Of a stretch of 59,233 nt of DNA, positions 1 through 7,865 are shown piece after piece. The notes below the pieces were generated by a model that saw only the letters and a list, made by a program, of their open reading frames with translations, made no database searches and had not been told where the DNA came from. The stretch covers positions 1 to 59,233 of the forward strand of contig CALWGV010000079.1 in NCBI GenBank assembly GCA_944380185.1, in the 5' to 3' direction. Position numbers and translations under genes: made by a program. The stretch is from an uncultured Lachnospiraceae bacterium. Its GTDB lineage: Bacteria > Bacillota > Clostridia > Lachnospirales > Lachnospiraceae. Numbering within the stretch: the stretch's first letter is position 1; the number at the start of each line of letters is the position of its first letter.

Positions 1-5
1 CCCCC

Positions 6-59
6 ACAAGAAAAGGCGGTACGCTACCCCTCCACGGGGCGCATACCGCCTTTTCTTGT
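6..59. terminator. Long bidirectional terminator-like hairpin
   Basis: A perfect 16-bp inverted repeat (6-21 with 44-59) has an A-rich outer end on one side and a T-rich end on the other, so it can terminate in either direction. The loop holds a second small CCCC/GGGG stem. No gene that it serves is visible upstream; it probably belongs to a gene just outside the window. Confidence 0.8.
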
Positions 60-127
60 TGTCCAGCCCTCCGGCTGTATCGGTTGAGCAAAAGCCAGCG
101 TGGGATTGGTGTGGTATCTTTATCTAA

Positions 128-301
128 ATGATACCCCTGATTCCCACCCAGAGAAAAATCAAACCTTCGGAGGTAAAGCATCTGTATGAAGCCGGCTGCA
201 AGGCAGTGATGATCGGTGCGATTGTTATGGGTAAGGAGCCGGGGCCTGAAGAGGTGAAAGCTGCCACGGCGGCCTTCCGCGAGGCAGTGGACGCTCTGTG
301 A
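128..301 (+). pseudogene. 3' remnant of a (beta/alpha)-barrel aldolase-like gene
   Basis: This 57-codon frame reads like the last two strand/helix units of a phosphate-binding TIM barrel of the KDPG/KHG-aldolase kind: an eight-residue helix lead, EAGCKAVMIGAIVMGKE, then a C-terminal helix ending in AVDAL. A TAA stop sits in frame directly before the ATG at 128 and there is no ribosome site, so the 5' part of the gene is missing. The first few residues do not look like barrel sequence, which puts the breakpoint near 128-160. The family assignment rests on the short tail only and is tentative. The remnant lies just upstream of the permease and hydantoinase-like genes and may once have been part of that pathway. 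Confidence 0.55.
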
Positions 302-400
302 CAAAATGCCCCGGAAGAAATCGGAAAACCTGTAAATGAAGAGAGTTGCCGTGTGAACGGTAAATCATACACAACAAAATCCCAAAGAGGAGGTAGAAGT

Positions 401-1705
401 ATGTTACAAGGTTCCTTAATCATTATCGCCTTTATCATCATTGCAGCGCTGATGATGACCAAGAAGATTCCTACGCTGCTGGCTCTGCCGCTCATGGCTG
501 TAGTGATCTGCATCATTGCCGGTGTTCCGGCTGTGGGCACCGATGCCGACGGCAATGCCATCGGCTGGCTGCAGACCGTGGTGGAGGCCGGTACTGTGCG
601 CATGGGCAGCGCCATCATGGCGGTTATCTTCGGCGCATGGCTGGGTCAGCTGATGAACAAGACCGGCGTCACCGAAACCATCATCAAAAAGAGCGCTGAG
701 CTGGGCGGCGATCGTCCTCTCATCGTAACGCTGATCATGGTGGCAGCCTGCGCCGTCCTGTTTACAACCTTGAGCGGTCTGGGCTCCATCATTATGGTCG
801 GCTCCATTGCCCTGCCGATTCTGATTTCCGTAGGCGTGCCTGCGATGAGCGCCGCCTGCATCTTCCTGATGGCCTTCAACACAGGATTGACGTTCAACAT
901 TGCCAACTGGAGAACTTTCTCCAGCATCTTCAGCCTGGATATCAGCCAGATTCAGAGCTTTGAGATCTACATGGTAGTGGCTACTCTGATTGCCACCCTG
1001 ATTCTGGTCTTTGTGGAATTTAAGAAAAACGGCGTGAAGTTTGCCTTCTCGGCCCCGGCCAAGGAGACTGCCGAGCCCTCCAAGCAGTTGAGTGGCGTGA
1101 GGGGCGTGCTGGCTATGTTCACCCCCATTGTTCCCATCGTGCTGGTGGCCGTGTTCTCCGTGCCTGTATGCCCTGCATTTATCGCCGGCATCATCTGGAT
1201 TCTGCTGTTTACCAGCAAGAGCTTTTCCAAGGCCATGAATCTGCTGGTCAAGACCTGCTATGACGGCATCACCGATGCCGGCCCCGCTGTGATTCTGATG
1301 ATTGGCATCGGCATTCTGTATCTGGCCGTGACTCACTCCATGGTTACCGCAGTGCTTAATCCTTTCCTGCTGGCAGTTATCCCGACCAGCCGCGTGGGCT
1401 ACATCATCTTCTTCTCCATCCTGGCTCCTCTGGCTCTGTACCGCGGGCCGATGAACCTGTTTGGTCTGGGCAGCGGCATCGCCGCTTTGGTGATCGGCCT
1501 GGGCAGCCTCACTCCTCTGGCAGTGATGGGCGCTTTCCTGGCGTCCGAGAGAATCCAGGGCTGCGGCGACCCCACCAACACCCAGAACGTGTGGACGGCC
1601 AATTTCGTTGAGGTGGATGTCAACGGTATCACCAAGAAACTGCTGCCTTATCTGTGGGCGGTGGCCATCATCGGCGTTGTCCTCAGCGCGTTCTTGTACT
1701 TCTGA
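401..1705 (+). CDS. Multi-pass permease of the ion-transporter (GntP/DcuC/CitMHS-like) kind
   Basis: The 434-residue protein is hydrophobic throughout, with about 11-12 predicted membrane segments, so it acts in the cytoplasmic membrane. Its layout of an N-terminal half with a GAWLGQLMNKTG stretch, a charged central loop near residues 205-235 and a second hydrophobic half resembles permeases for organic anions. The substrate cannot be read from the sequence; it probably feeds the hydantoinase-like enzyme downstream. ATG 401 is preferred over the longer frame from 353 because GAGGAGG lies 8 bases upstream of it and the extra 16 residues are polar. Confidence 0.75.
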   Translation: MLQGSLIIIAFIIIAALMMTKKIPTLLALPLMAVVICIIAGVPAVGTDADGNAIGWLQTVVEAGTVRMGSAIMAVIFGAWLGQLMNKTGVTETIIKKSAELGGDRPLIVTLIMVAACAVLFTTLSGLGSIIMVGSIALPILISVGVPAMSAACIFLMAFNTGLTFNIANWRTFSSIFSLDISQIQSFEIYMVVATLIATLILVFVEFKKNGVKFAFSAPAKETAEPSKQLSGVRGVLAMFTPIVPIVLVAVFSVPVCPAFIAGIIWILLFTSKSFSKAMNLLVKTCYDGITDAGPAVILMIGIGILYLAVTHSMVTAVLNPFLLAVIPTSRVGYIIFFSILAPLALYRGPMNLFGLGSGIAALVIGLGSLTPLAVMGAFLASERIQGCGDPTNTQNVWTANFVEVDVNGITKKLLPYLWAVAIIGVVLSAFLYF

Positions 1706-1728
1706 TCTTTTGCATGAGGCTGCGGACG

Positions 1729-1755
1729 GGTATCCGGGAAGTCGTCCCGGATACC
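1729..1755. other. 11-bp perfect stem-loop between permease and hydantoinase-like gene
   Basis: GGTATCCGGGA (1729-1739) and its exact complement (1745-1755) enclose a 5-base loop. No T-run follows, so it is a poor terminator; it could protect or process the mRNA between the permease and the next gene. The rest of 1756-1890 shows no gene. Confidence 0.6.
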
Positions 1756-1902
1756 TGCTGCGGTCCGGCGGCAGCGCAGCCCGCGATTTTTGCCTTGGAT
1801 GCGGGCCGGAGGAGGATGCCGGCTCCCGATCTTCCGGTCCATATCCAAAGCAGAAATCATCGGAAAAGAATGATAAGGATAAAAAGAGGGAGGAAAAGAA
1901 AA

Positions 1903-4056
1903 ATGGCAGTCAGAATTGGAATCGATGTGGGAGGAACCTTTACCGACGCGGTAGCCATTGATAACGATACCTACGAGCTCATCGGTTCGGTCAAAACCCC
2001 CACGACGCACACGGCGCCCGAAGGCGTGGCGGCCGGTATCGTCCAGGTGCTGCACAAGGTGATGGAGCAGTGTCATATCGCGCCGGAGGACGTGGTTTTT
2101 ATCGCCCACGGCACCACCCAGGCCACCAATGCTCTGCTGGAGGGCGATGTGGCGCAGGTGGGCGTCATCACCCTGGGCAAGGGACTTCAGGGAGCCAAGA
2201 GTAAGGGGGACACGACCATCGGGAATATCGAGCTTGCCGAGGGCAAGTATCTGGTATCCAAAAATGCCTATGTGGACACGGGAAACTTAGACCAGCTGGA
2301 TGAGACGATCCGTCAGGCGATCCGCTCGCTGAAGGAGGAGGGCTGCACCAGTTTCGTGGCGGCGGAGGCCTTCAGCGTCGATGATCCGGCCAATGAAAAC
2401 CGCGCGGTGGAGATCTGCGGCGAAGAGAACGTGCCGGCTACAGCCACCAACGATATCTCCAAGCTGTACGGCTTAAAAATCCGCACCAGAACTGCTGTGG
2501 TCAATGCCAGCATCATGCCCAAGATGCTGGAGGCAGCTACGATGACGGATCAGAGCATCAAGGCGGCCGGTATTGAAAGCCCTCTGATGGTGATGCGCTG
2601 CGACGGCGGTGTGATGACGGTGGACGAGGTGCGCCGCCGCCCGATTTTGACCATCCTCTCCGGCCCGGCGGCTGGCGTGGCCGGAGCGCTGATGTATGAG
2701 AAGCTGACCGACGGCATTTTCTTCGAGGTGGGAGGCACCTCCACCGATATCTCCTGCGTCAAGGACGGCAAGGTCATGATTCAGTACGCCGAGGTGGGCG
2801 GACACAAGACCTATTTGAACAGTCTGGATGTGCGCACTGTCGGTATCGGCGGCGGCAGTATGGTACAGATCAAGGACGGCAAGGCCGTGGAGACAGGCCC
2901 CCGCAGCGCCCATATTGCGGGCCTTGAGTATGAGGTCTATACCGATCCGGAGAAGATAGTCAATCCCCGCCTGGTGACGGTGCGCCCTACGCCCACTGAT
3001 CCGGAATACGGCTGCATCGAGTGCGACGGAGGGGTCCGGGTGGCTCTGACCATGGCCGGCGCGGCCAACCTGGCCGGCTATGTGCGCCCGGAGGATTACG
3101 CCTACGGAAATGTGGAAGCGGCAAGGAAGGCCTGGAAGCCTCTGGCCGACAACATGGGCTGTACCGTGGAGGAGGCGGCGCGCAAGGTGATGGCCTTTGC
3201 CGCGGCCAAGAACAGCAAGGTAGCTGCTCAGCTGATGAAGGATTATCATATGGATCCCGCCCAGACCGTCTTCGTGGGCGGCGGCGGCGGAGCGGCCAGC
3301 GTAGTGCCCCATCTGGCGAAGACCATGGGCCATAAGCACCGGATTGCCAAGAACGCTCCTGTTATCTCTACCATCGGCGTAGCGTTGGCCATGGTCCGCG
3401 ATATGGTGGAGCGCAGCGTCACCAATCCCACCCAGGAGGATATCATCAGCGTGCGCCGTGAGGCCGAGCTGAAGGCTATCCAGAACGGAGCCGCTCCGGG
3501 CACCGTGGAGGTCAGCGTGGAGGTGGATACCCAGAGAAATGTGGTGCGGGCCATCGCCGTGGGAGCCACGGAGCTGCGCAGCAAGAACCGTCTGCAGAAA
3601 AAGCTGGAAAAGGACGAACTTTTGGATATCGTGGCGGAGAATCTGAGCGTGCCCAAGGGAGAACTCTCCATCACCGCTGAGAATGGCTCCATGTATGCCG
3701 TACAGTGTGAAAAGAAGCAGAAAAAACTCTTTGGCCTGATGAGCAAGGTGACCCATCCTCTGCGTCTCATCGACGAGGAGGGAGTTATCCGTCTGCAGAA
3801 AAACAACGCCATGGTGAGACAGACCACCGTGGGCGGCTGGGGCAAGGAGCTGGACTACATCCTGGAGGAGCTCACCGAGTACAACGACGGCGGCACCAAT
3901 CTTCCCAATGTCTATGTGATTCTGGGCAAACGTATCGTGGATCTGTCAGGTATGGCGAGCTCGGAGCAGATTGCGAGTCTGGGAAATGTGGAGCTGGCCG
4001 GCTGCGGCCAGGATGAGCCGCTGATTCTGGCGGCCACCCGGCGCGTGGACGCCTGA
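1903..4056 (+). CDS. Hydantoinase/oxoprolinase family protein (HyuA-like subunit)
   Basis: The 717-residue protein belongs to the ATP-dependent hydantoinase/5-oxoprolinase A family of the ASKHA fold. Visible landmarks are the first phosphate loop RIGIDVGGTFTDAV at residues 4-17, the family block HGTTQATNALLEG near 68-80, the second phosphate motif EVGGTSTDIS near 278-287, GIGGGS near 315-320 and a glycine-rich FVGGGGGA block near 460. Family members cleave or carboxylate cyclic amides or ketones with ATP. The usual B subunit is absent from the window, so the enzyme may act alone or with a different partner. The ATG at 1903 is chosen because GGGAGGAAAAG lies upstream and the protein then starts directly with the ATPase motif. 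The substrate is unknown. Confidence 0.85.
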   Translation: MAVRIGIDVGGTFTDAVAIDNDTYELIGSVKTPTTHTAPEGVAAGIVQVLHKVMEQCHIAPEDVVFIAHGTTQATNALLEGDVAQVGVITLGKGLQGAKSKGDTTIGNIELAEGKYLVSKNAYVDTGNLDQLDETIRQAIRSLKEEGCTSFVAAEAFSVDDPANENRAVEICGEENVPATATNDISKLYGLKIRTRTAVVNASIMPKMLEAATMTDQSIKAAGIESPLMVMRCDGGVMTVDEVRRRPILTILSGPAAGVAGALMYEKLTDGIFFEVGGTSTDISCVKDGKVMIQYAEVGGHKTYLNSLDVRTVGIGGGSMVQIKDGKAVETGPRSAHIAGLEYEVYTDPEKIVNPRLVTVRPTPTDPEYGCIECDGGVRVALTMAGAANLAGYVRPEDYAYGNVEAARKAWKPLADNMGCTVEEAARKVMAFAAAKNSKVAAQLMKDYHMDPAQTVFVGGGGGAASVVPHLAKTMGHKHRIAKNAPVISTIGVALAMVRDMVERSVTNPTQEDIISVRREAELKAIQNGAAPGTVEVSVEVDTQRNVVRAIAVGATELRSKNRLQKKLEKDELLDIVAENLSVPKGELSITAENGSMYAVQCEKKQKKLFGLMSKVTHPLRLIDEEGVIRLQKNNAMVRQTTVGGWGKELDYILEELTEYNDGGTNLPNVYVILGKRIVDLSGMASSEQIASLGNVELAGCGQDEPLILAATRRVDA

Positions 4057-4073
4057 CGGGAGGCGAGACGGCG

Positions 4074-4649
4074 ATGGCGGATTTTACCCTTCCCTTTCCG
4101 GGACGCGAGCTGGCTGACCGAGAATTGACCTATGATCCCTGCTATGGCAAAATACCGCAGAAAGACCGGGGCGTTATCGTGGAGAAGGCCTGGCAGAAAG
4201 GCTGCCGGGCCGCCCGCGAAGCCTATGCAAGGTTTGGGGGCAGTACGGATTTTAAAAAGATCGTAAGGGAGAGCGGCCTGGAACTGATCGAGAAGGATAT
4301 CGACTATGTGGCGGGAGGACAGCGCTACTTCAGCGACTATGTGTCCGGGCAGAAGACCGTGACCCTCTATCTGGGTTCGGTGCGGCTGTGGGCCCAAAGC
4401 AATTCCCTGGATCTGCTCACAGCGGAAAATTTGATTCTGAGCCATGAATATTTTCACTTTCTGGAGATGAACGGTCTGGGATTGACCTCGAAGGAGTACC
4501 AGGTGCCGATGCTTAAGCTGGGCCCGGTGAAAATCGGCCGGACCGGCATACATGCTCTGTCGGAGATTGGGGCCCACGCCTTTGCGCGGACCTACTATGA
4601 ACTGGCGGAGGGAGAGGAGTCAGAAGATGGAAAACAAACTGAGTTATGA
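4074..4649 (+). CDS. Unrecognised protein with an HExxH motif
   Basis: I do not recognise this 191-residue protein. It carries SHEYFHFLE, a match to the zinc-metallopeptidase HExxH motif with H124, E125 and H128, and a possible third ligand E164 in a second helix (SEIGAHAFA, with H168). It has no signal peptide or membrane segment, so it would be cytoplasmic. A GGGAGG ribosome site precedes ATG 4074. It starts 17 bases after the hydantoinase-like gene and overlaps the next gene by 23 bases, so it belongs to the same operon. It could be a peptidase or metal-dependent amidohydrolase for the pathway, or a protein that only borrows the motif. Confidence 0.7.
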   Translation: MADFTLPFPGRELADRELTYDPCYGKIPQKDRGVIVEKAWQKGCRAAREAYARFGGSTDFKKIVRESGLELIEKDIDYVAGGQRYFSDYVSGQKTVTLYLGSVRLWAQSNSLDLLTAENLILSHEYFHFLEMNGLGLTSKEYQVPMLKLGPVKIGRTGIHALSEIGAHAFARTYYELAEGEESEDGKQTEL

Positions 4650-6000
4650 CGTGATCGTGATCGGAGGAGGACCGGCGGGAACGGTGGCTTCCATTGCCGC
4701 GGCCAGAGAAGGCGCCAGTGTTCTTCTGGTGGAGCAGAACGGTTATCTGGGCGGAATGCTGACCATGGCTGGAGTCGGCCCCCAGATGACTTTCCATGCG
4801 GGGGATACCCAGGTGGTCCGGGGTATTGCCCAGGAGATCGTAGAGCGGCTTCAGGCCATCGGCATGTCGCCGGGGCATATGGAGGATTTCGTGGGTTATG
4901 CCAGCAGTGTGACGCCTTTTGATGCGGAGGGGATGAAGCTGGTGCTGGAGACCATGGCCAGGGAAGCCGGGGTTCAGCTTCTCTACCATACGGTATATAC
5001 CGGCTGCGAGAAAGAAGGAGATGAGATCCGCTCGGTTCGCCTCTATTCAAAGAACGGTTTCTTTACAGCCCGGGCAAAGGTCTTTATCGACTGCAGCGCC
5101 GACGCTGATCTGGCCACCCACGCCGGGGTTACCTCGGTCTATGGGCGGGACAGCGATCATCTGGCTCAGCCGATGACGATGAATATTAAGGTGGCTGACG
5201 TCGACCGGGAGGAGATGATTGCCTTTGTCAAGGGCAATCGGGACGATATGCTGCACACCATTCCCTTTGACCGGCTGGAGGAGCTTCCGCGGGCAGGCAT
5301 TCAAGGGGCTTACTCCCGGATCCGGCTGGCCAAAGAGAGAGGGGAGTTTGACGTAGACCGGGATATGGTTCTGTGCTTCGAGACCAACACCCCCGGCGAG
5401 TGTATTCTGAACATGTCCCGGATTATCCGCCGTTCGGCGGTGGATCCCTTTGACCTGACCGAGGCGGAGGTGGAAGGACGCAGGCAGGCCCACCAGATCG
5501 TGGCTTTTATGCGCAAATATATCCCCGGCTTTGAGCATTGCCGGATTATTCAGACCGGCCCTCACATCGGCATCCGGGAGAGCCGCAAGATTGACGGCAA
5601 ATATAAGCTGACGGCAGAAGACCTTTTATCCAACCGGATGTTTCCTGATGCCGTTGCCATGGGCGGCTACCCTATCGATGTCCATTCGCCGGACGGCGCC
5701 GAGACGAACCATCGTTATCTGAAGCCGGGAAGCTGGTACTCTATCCCCTACGGCTGTCTGGTGACGGATAAGGTGCCGAATCTTCTGGTAGCCGGCCGAT
5801 GCGTAAGTGCCACGCATGAGGCCTGCGCGGCGATCCGGGTGACACCCATCATCATGGCGACTGCCCAGGGAGCGGGCACGGCGGCGGCGCAGAGCGTGAG
5901 AACCGGTCAGCCGGCCTGCAGCCTGGATACCGATGAGCTTCGCCGGACATTAAAGGAAAGAGGAGCATTTCTGGAGGAATATCACGGCCAAAGCGCCTGA
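4627..6000 (+). CDS. FAD-dependent oxidoreductase
   Basis: The 457-residue protein begins with the dinucleotide-binding motif VIVIGGGPAGTVASIAA near residues 9-25 and ends with the flavin-contacting block LLVAGRCVSATHEACAA typical of the FAD_oxidored (glucose-inhibited-division-like) flavoprotein family. It has no membrane segment. ATG 4627 lies inside the preceding gene, behind GGAGAGGAG, and starts directly with the FAD domain. Its place as the last gene of the cluster suggests oxidation or reduction of the same substrate or product; which one is not shown. Family assignment is firm, the reaction is not. Confidence 0.85.
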   Translation: MENKLSYDVIVIGGGPAGTVASIAAAREGASVLLVEQNGYLGGMLTMAGVGPQMTFHAGDTQVVRGIAQEIVERLQAIGMSPGHMEDFVGYASSVTPFDAEGMKLVLETMAREAGVQLLYHTVYTGCEKEGDEIRSVRLYSKNGFFTARAKVFIDCSADADLATHAGVTSVYGRDSDHLAQPMTMNIKVADVDREEMIAFVKGNRDDMLHTIPFDRLEELPRAGIQGAYSRIRLAKERGEFDVDRDMVLCFETNTPGECILNMSRIIRRSAVDPFDLTEAEVEGRRQAHQIVAFMRKYIPGFEHCRIIQTGPHIGIRESRKIDGKYKLTAEDLLSNRMFPDAVAMGGYPIDVHSPDGAETNHRYLKPGSWYSIPYGCLVTDKVPNLLVAGRCVSATHEACAAIRVTPIIMATAQGAGTAAAQSVRTGQPACSLDTDELRRTLKERGAFLEEYHGQSA

Positions 6001-6017
6001 TCCGGAACAGAAAATCC

Positions 6018-6064
6018 GCTGAAAAGGGGACGTCTGAATAGGCGTCCTCTTTTTCAGCAGTGAA
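6018..6064 (+). terminator. Terminator after the hydantoinase-like cluster
   Basis: GCTGAAAAGGGGACG (6018-6032) pairs with CGTCCTCTTTTTCAGC (6043-6058), with a T-rich right arm. It closes the 401-6000 operon. Confidence 0.75.
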
Positions 6065-6073
6065 AAAAGATCA

Positions 6074-6102
6074 TTGTTGAAATGTCCATTTCGTGATAAA
6101 GT
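6074..6102 (+). promoter_or_regulatory. Possible promoter of the alarmone synthetase gene
   Basis: TTGTTG and TAAAGT are separated by 17 bases, with a TG one base before the -10 box (extended -10). It lies between the terminator and the gene at 6156. The match to consensus is modest. Confidence 0.4.
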
Positions 6103-6155
6103 GTTCAGTGAGGCCAAAGCAGTTTTTGACCTAAAAGCGAAAAGGAGTATTTGCA

Positions 6156-6896
6156 ATGGCAATTAAGATACCAAAACTGAGTGATTCGGCAAGGGAAGAA
6201 TTTAAGGGAAAGCTTTTAAGCGAGCTGGTCAGCGAGGAATTTCTGGAGATGGCCCGGGACAATACGCAGCCCTGGCGGCAGTTAATGTCCTACTACCGCT
6301 GTGCGATGATGGAGGTGGAGACCAAATTCCGGGTGCTCAACGAGCAGTTTTCGCTGCAGTATGACCGCAATCCCATCGAGACCATCAAGACCCGCCTAAA
6401 GTCCATGGACAGTATTGTCGGCAAGATGAAGAGCAAAAATCTTCCCTTTACTCTTTCGGCTCTGGAGGAGAATATTTTTGATGTGGCGGGGATAAGGATC
6501 ATCTGTTCTTTTCCGGAGGATATCTATATGCTGGCGGACTGTCTGCTCAAGCAGGATGACATTACCCTGATCGAGCGCAAGGATTATATTCAGCAGCCGA
6601 AGAAGAGCGGCTATCGGAGTCTGCACCTGATTGTGGACGTGCCGATCTTTTTGGAGAATGAGAAAAAGCTGATGAAGGTGGAGGTGCAGTTCCGCACCAT
6701 AGCCATGGACTTTTGGGCCAGTCTGGAGCACAAGCTGCGATACAAGAAAGACATCCCGGAGCAGATCGCCGATGAGCTGGCGGCAGAGATGTATGAATGC
6801 GCCGAGATCAGCGCCGAGCTGGACCGCAGGATGGAGGCGGTCCGGGGACGCATCGAGCAGGAGACGGAGCAGAGGATACACGGGCAGACAAAATAG
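6156..6896 (+). CDS. Small alarmone synthetase, RelQ/YjbM-like GTP pyrophosphokinase
   Basis: The 246-residue protein is a stand-alone (p)ppGpp synthetase that transfers pyrophosphate from ATP to GTP or GDP. The RelA/SpoT synthetase core runs from about residue 50 to 195 with DVAGIRIICSF, SGYRSLHLIV and EVQFRTIAMDFWASLEHK. There is no hydrolase, TGS or ACT domain, and the length is near that of RelQ proteins. AAAAGGAG lies upstream of ATG 6156. Residues 215-246 form a charged helical tail, as in the tetrameric RelQ group. It starts its own transcription unit and is followed by a sugar kinase gene. Confidence 0.9.
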   Translation: MAIKIPKLSDSAREEFKGKLLSELVSEEFLEMARDNTQPWRQLMSYYRCAMMEVETKFRVLNEQFSLQYDRNPIETIKTRLKSMDSIVGKMKSKNLPFTLSALEENIFDVAGIRIICSFPEDIYMLADCLLKQDDITLIERKDYIQQPKKSGYRSLHLIVDVPIFLENEKKLMKVEVQFRTIAMDFWASLEHKLRYKKDIPEQIADELAAEMYECAEISAELDRRMEAVRGRIEQETEQRIHGQTK

Positions 6897-6983
6897 CGGC
6901 GGAAGAACAGTGTTAGGAGAGAGCAGCGGTACGGAAGGCAATAAAAACCGTGGCGTGAAGACAAATAAGGAGGATTTCTTTTG

Positions 6984-7865
6984 ATGAGAGTGGGAGCATT
7001 GGAGGCTGGCGGTACCAAGATGGTGTGTGCTGTAGTGGAGATAGACGAAGAACAGAAGTGGAGTATTCGAGAGAAGGTATCGATCCCTACCACGACGCCG
7101 CAGGAGACTCTGCCGAGACTGGCGGATTTCTTCCGGGGCAAGGAGATCCAGGCTCTGGGAATAGCCTGCTTCGGTCCGGTGGACTTGCACCGGGATTCGC
7201 CCACCTACGGCTATATCACCACGACGCCCAAGCCCGGCTGGACGTGGTGCGATGTGGCGGGCTTTTTTGGCCGTGAGCTGGGGGTACCCATCGGTTTTGA
7301 TACCGATGTCAATGGATCTCTCCTGGGTGAGGCCACCTTCGGCTGTGCCAGGGGTCTGGAAAACAGCATCTATATCACCATCGGCACCGGCATCGGGGCC
7401 GGAATCATGAGCAACGGACGGCTGCTTCACGGGATGCTCCACCCGGAAGCCGGTCATTTGACTCTAAAAAGGAGGGCCGGCGATGAAGACTTTGTCTGCG
7501 TCTGCCCTTATCATGACAGCTGCTTTGAAGGACTGGCTGCCGGGCCTGCCATCGAGAAACGCTACGGCAGACCGGGGGCGGAGCTTTCGGACTGCCCGGA
7601 GGTGTGGGAGCTGGAGGCCTACTATATTGCTCAGGCGCTGGTGGCCTATATTATGATCCTGTCGCCGGAGAAGATTATCCTGGGCGGCGGAGTTATGCAC
7701 CAGCAGAGCCTCCTGCCGCTGATCCGCAGGGAGGTGCACAGGCAGCTGGGCGGCTATTTAAATACCAGAGAGCTGGAACATCTGGATGAATATATTGTCG
7801 GGGCCAGTCTGGGAGACGATCAGGGGATTCTGGGAGCCTGCTGTCTGGCCATGGAGGTGTGCTGA
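6984..7865 (+). CDS. ROK-family sugar kinase (fructokinase type)
   Basis: The 293-residue protein starts with the ATP phosphate loop GALEAGGTKMVCAV, has the central GTGIGAGI block and a zinc site in HPEAGHLTLKRR followed by CVCPYHDSCFEG (His, Cys, His, Cys). This set is typical of fructokinases and related ROK hexokinases that make fructose-6-phosphate or mannose-6-phosphate in the cytoplasm. AAGGAGGA precedes; ATG 6984 is preferred to the TTG at 6981. Its stop overlaps the addB start by one base (TGATG). Confidence 0.85.
   Translation: MRVGALEAGGTKMVCAVVEIDEEQKWSIREKVSIPTTTPQETLPRLADFFRGKEIQALGIACFGPVDLHRDSPTYGYITTTPKPGWTWCDVAGFFGRELGVPIGFDTDVNGSLLGEATFGCARGLENSIYITIGTGIGAGIMSNGRLLHGMLHPEAGHLTLKRRAGDEDFVCVCPYHDSCFEGLAAGPAIEKRYGRPGAELSDCPEVWELEAYYIAQALVAYIMILSPEKIILGGGVMHQQSLLPLIRREVHRQLGGYLNTRELEHLDEYIVGASLGDDQGILGACCLAMEVC

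Noticed and set aside
353-400. Longer start for the permease
   Set aside because: The extra 16 residues are polar, include the ribosome site sequence and do not fit a membrane protein start.
416-1336. Long minus-strand His/Gln/Gly-rich frames opposite several genes
   Set aside because: They mirror the codon pattern of real genes on the plus strand, lack ribosome sites and give improbable compositions.
1654-1902. 83-residue N-terminal extension of the hydantoinase-like protein
   Set aside because: It overlaps the permease gene and the intergenic hairpin, while the ATG at 1903 has a good ribosome site and starts at the ATPase motif.
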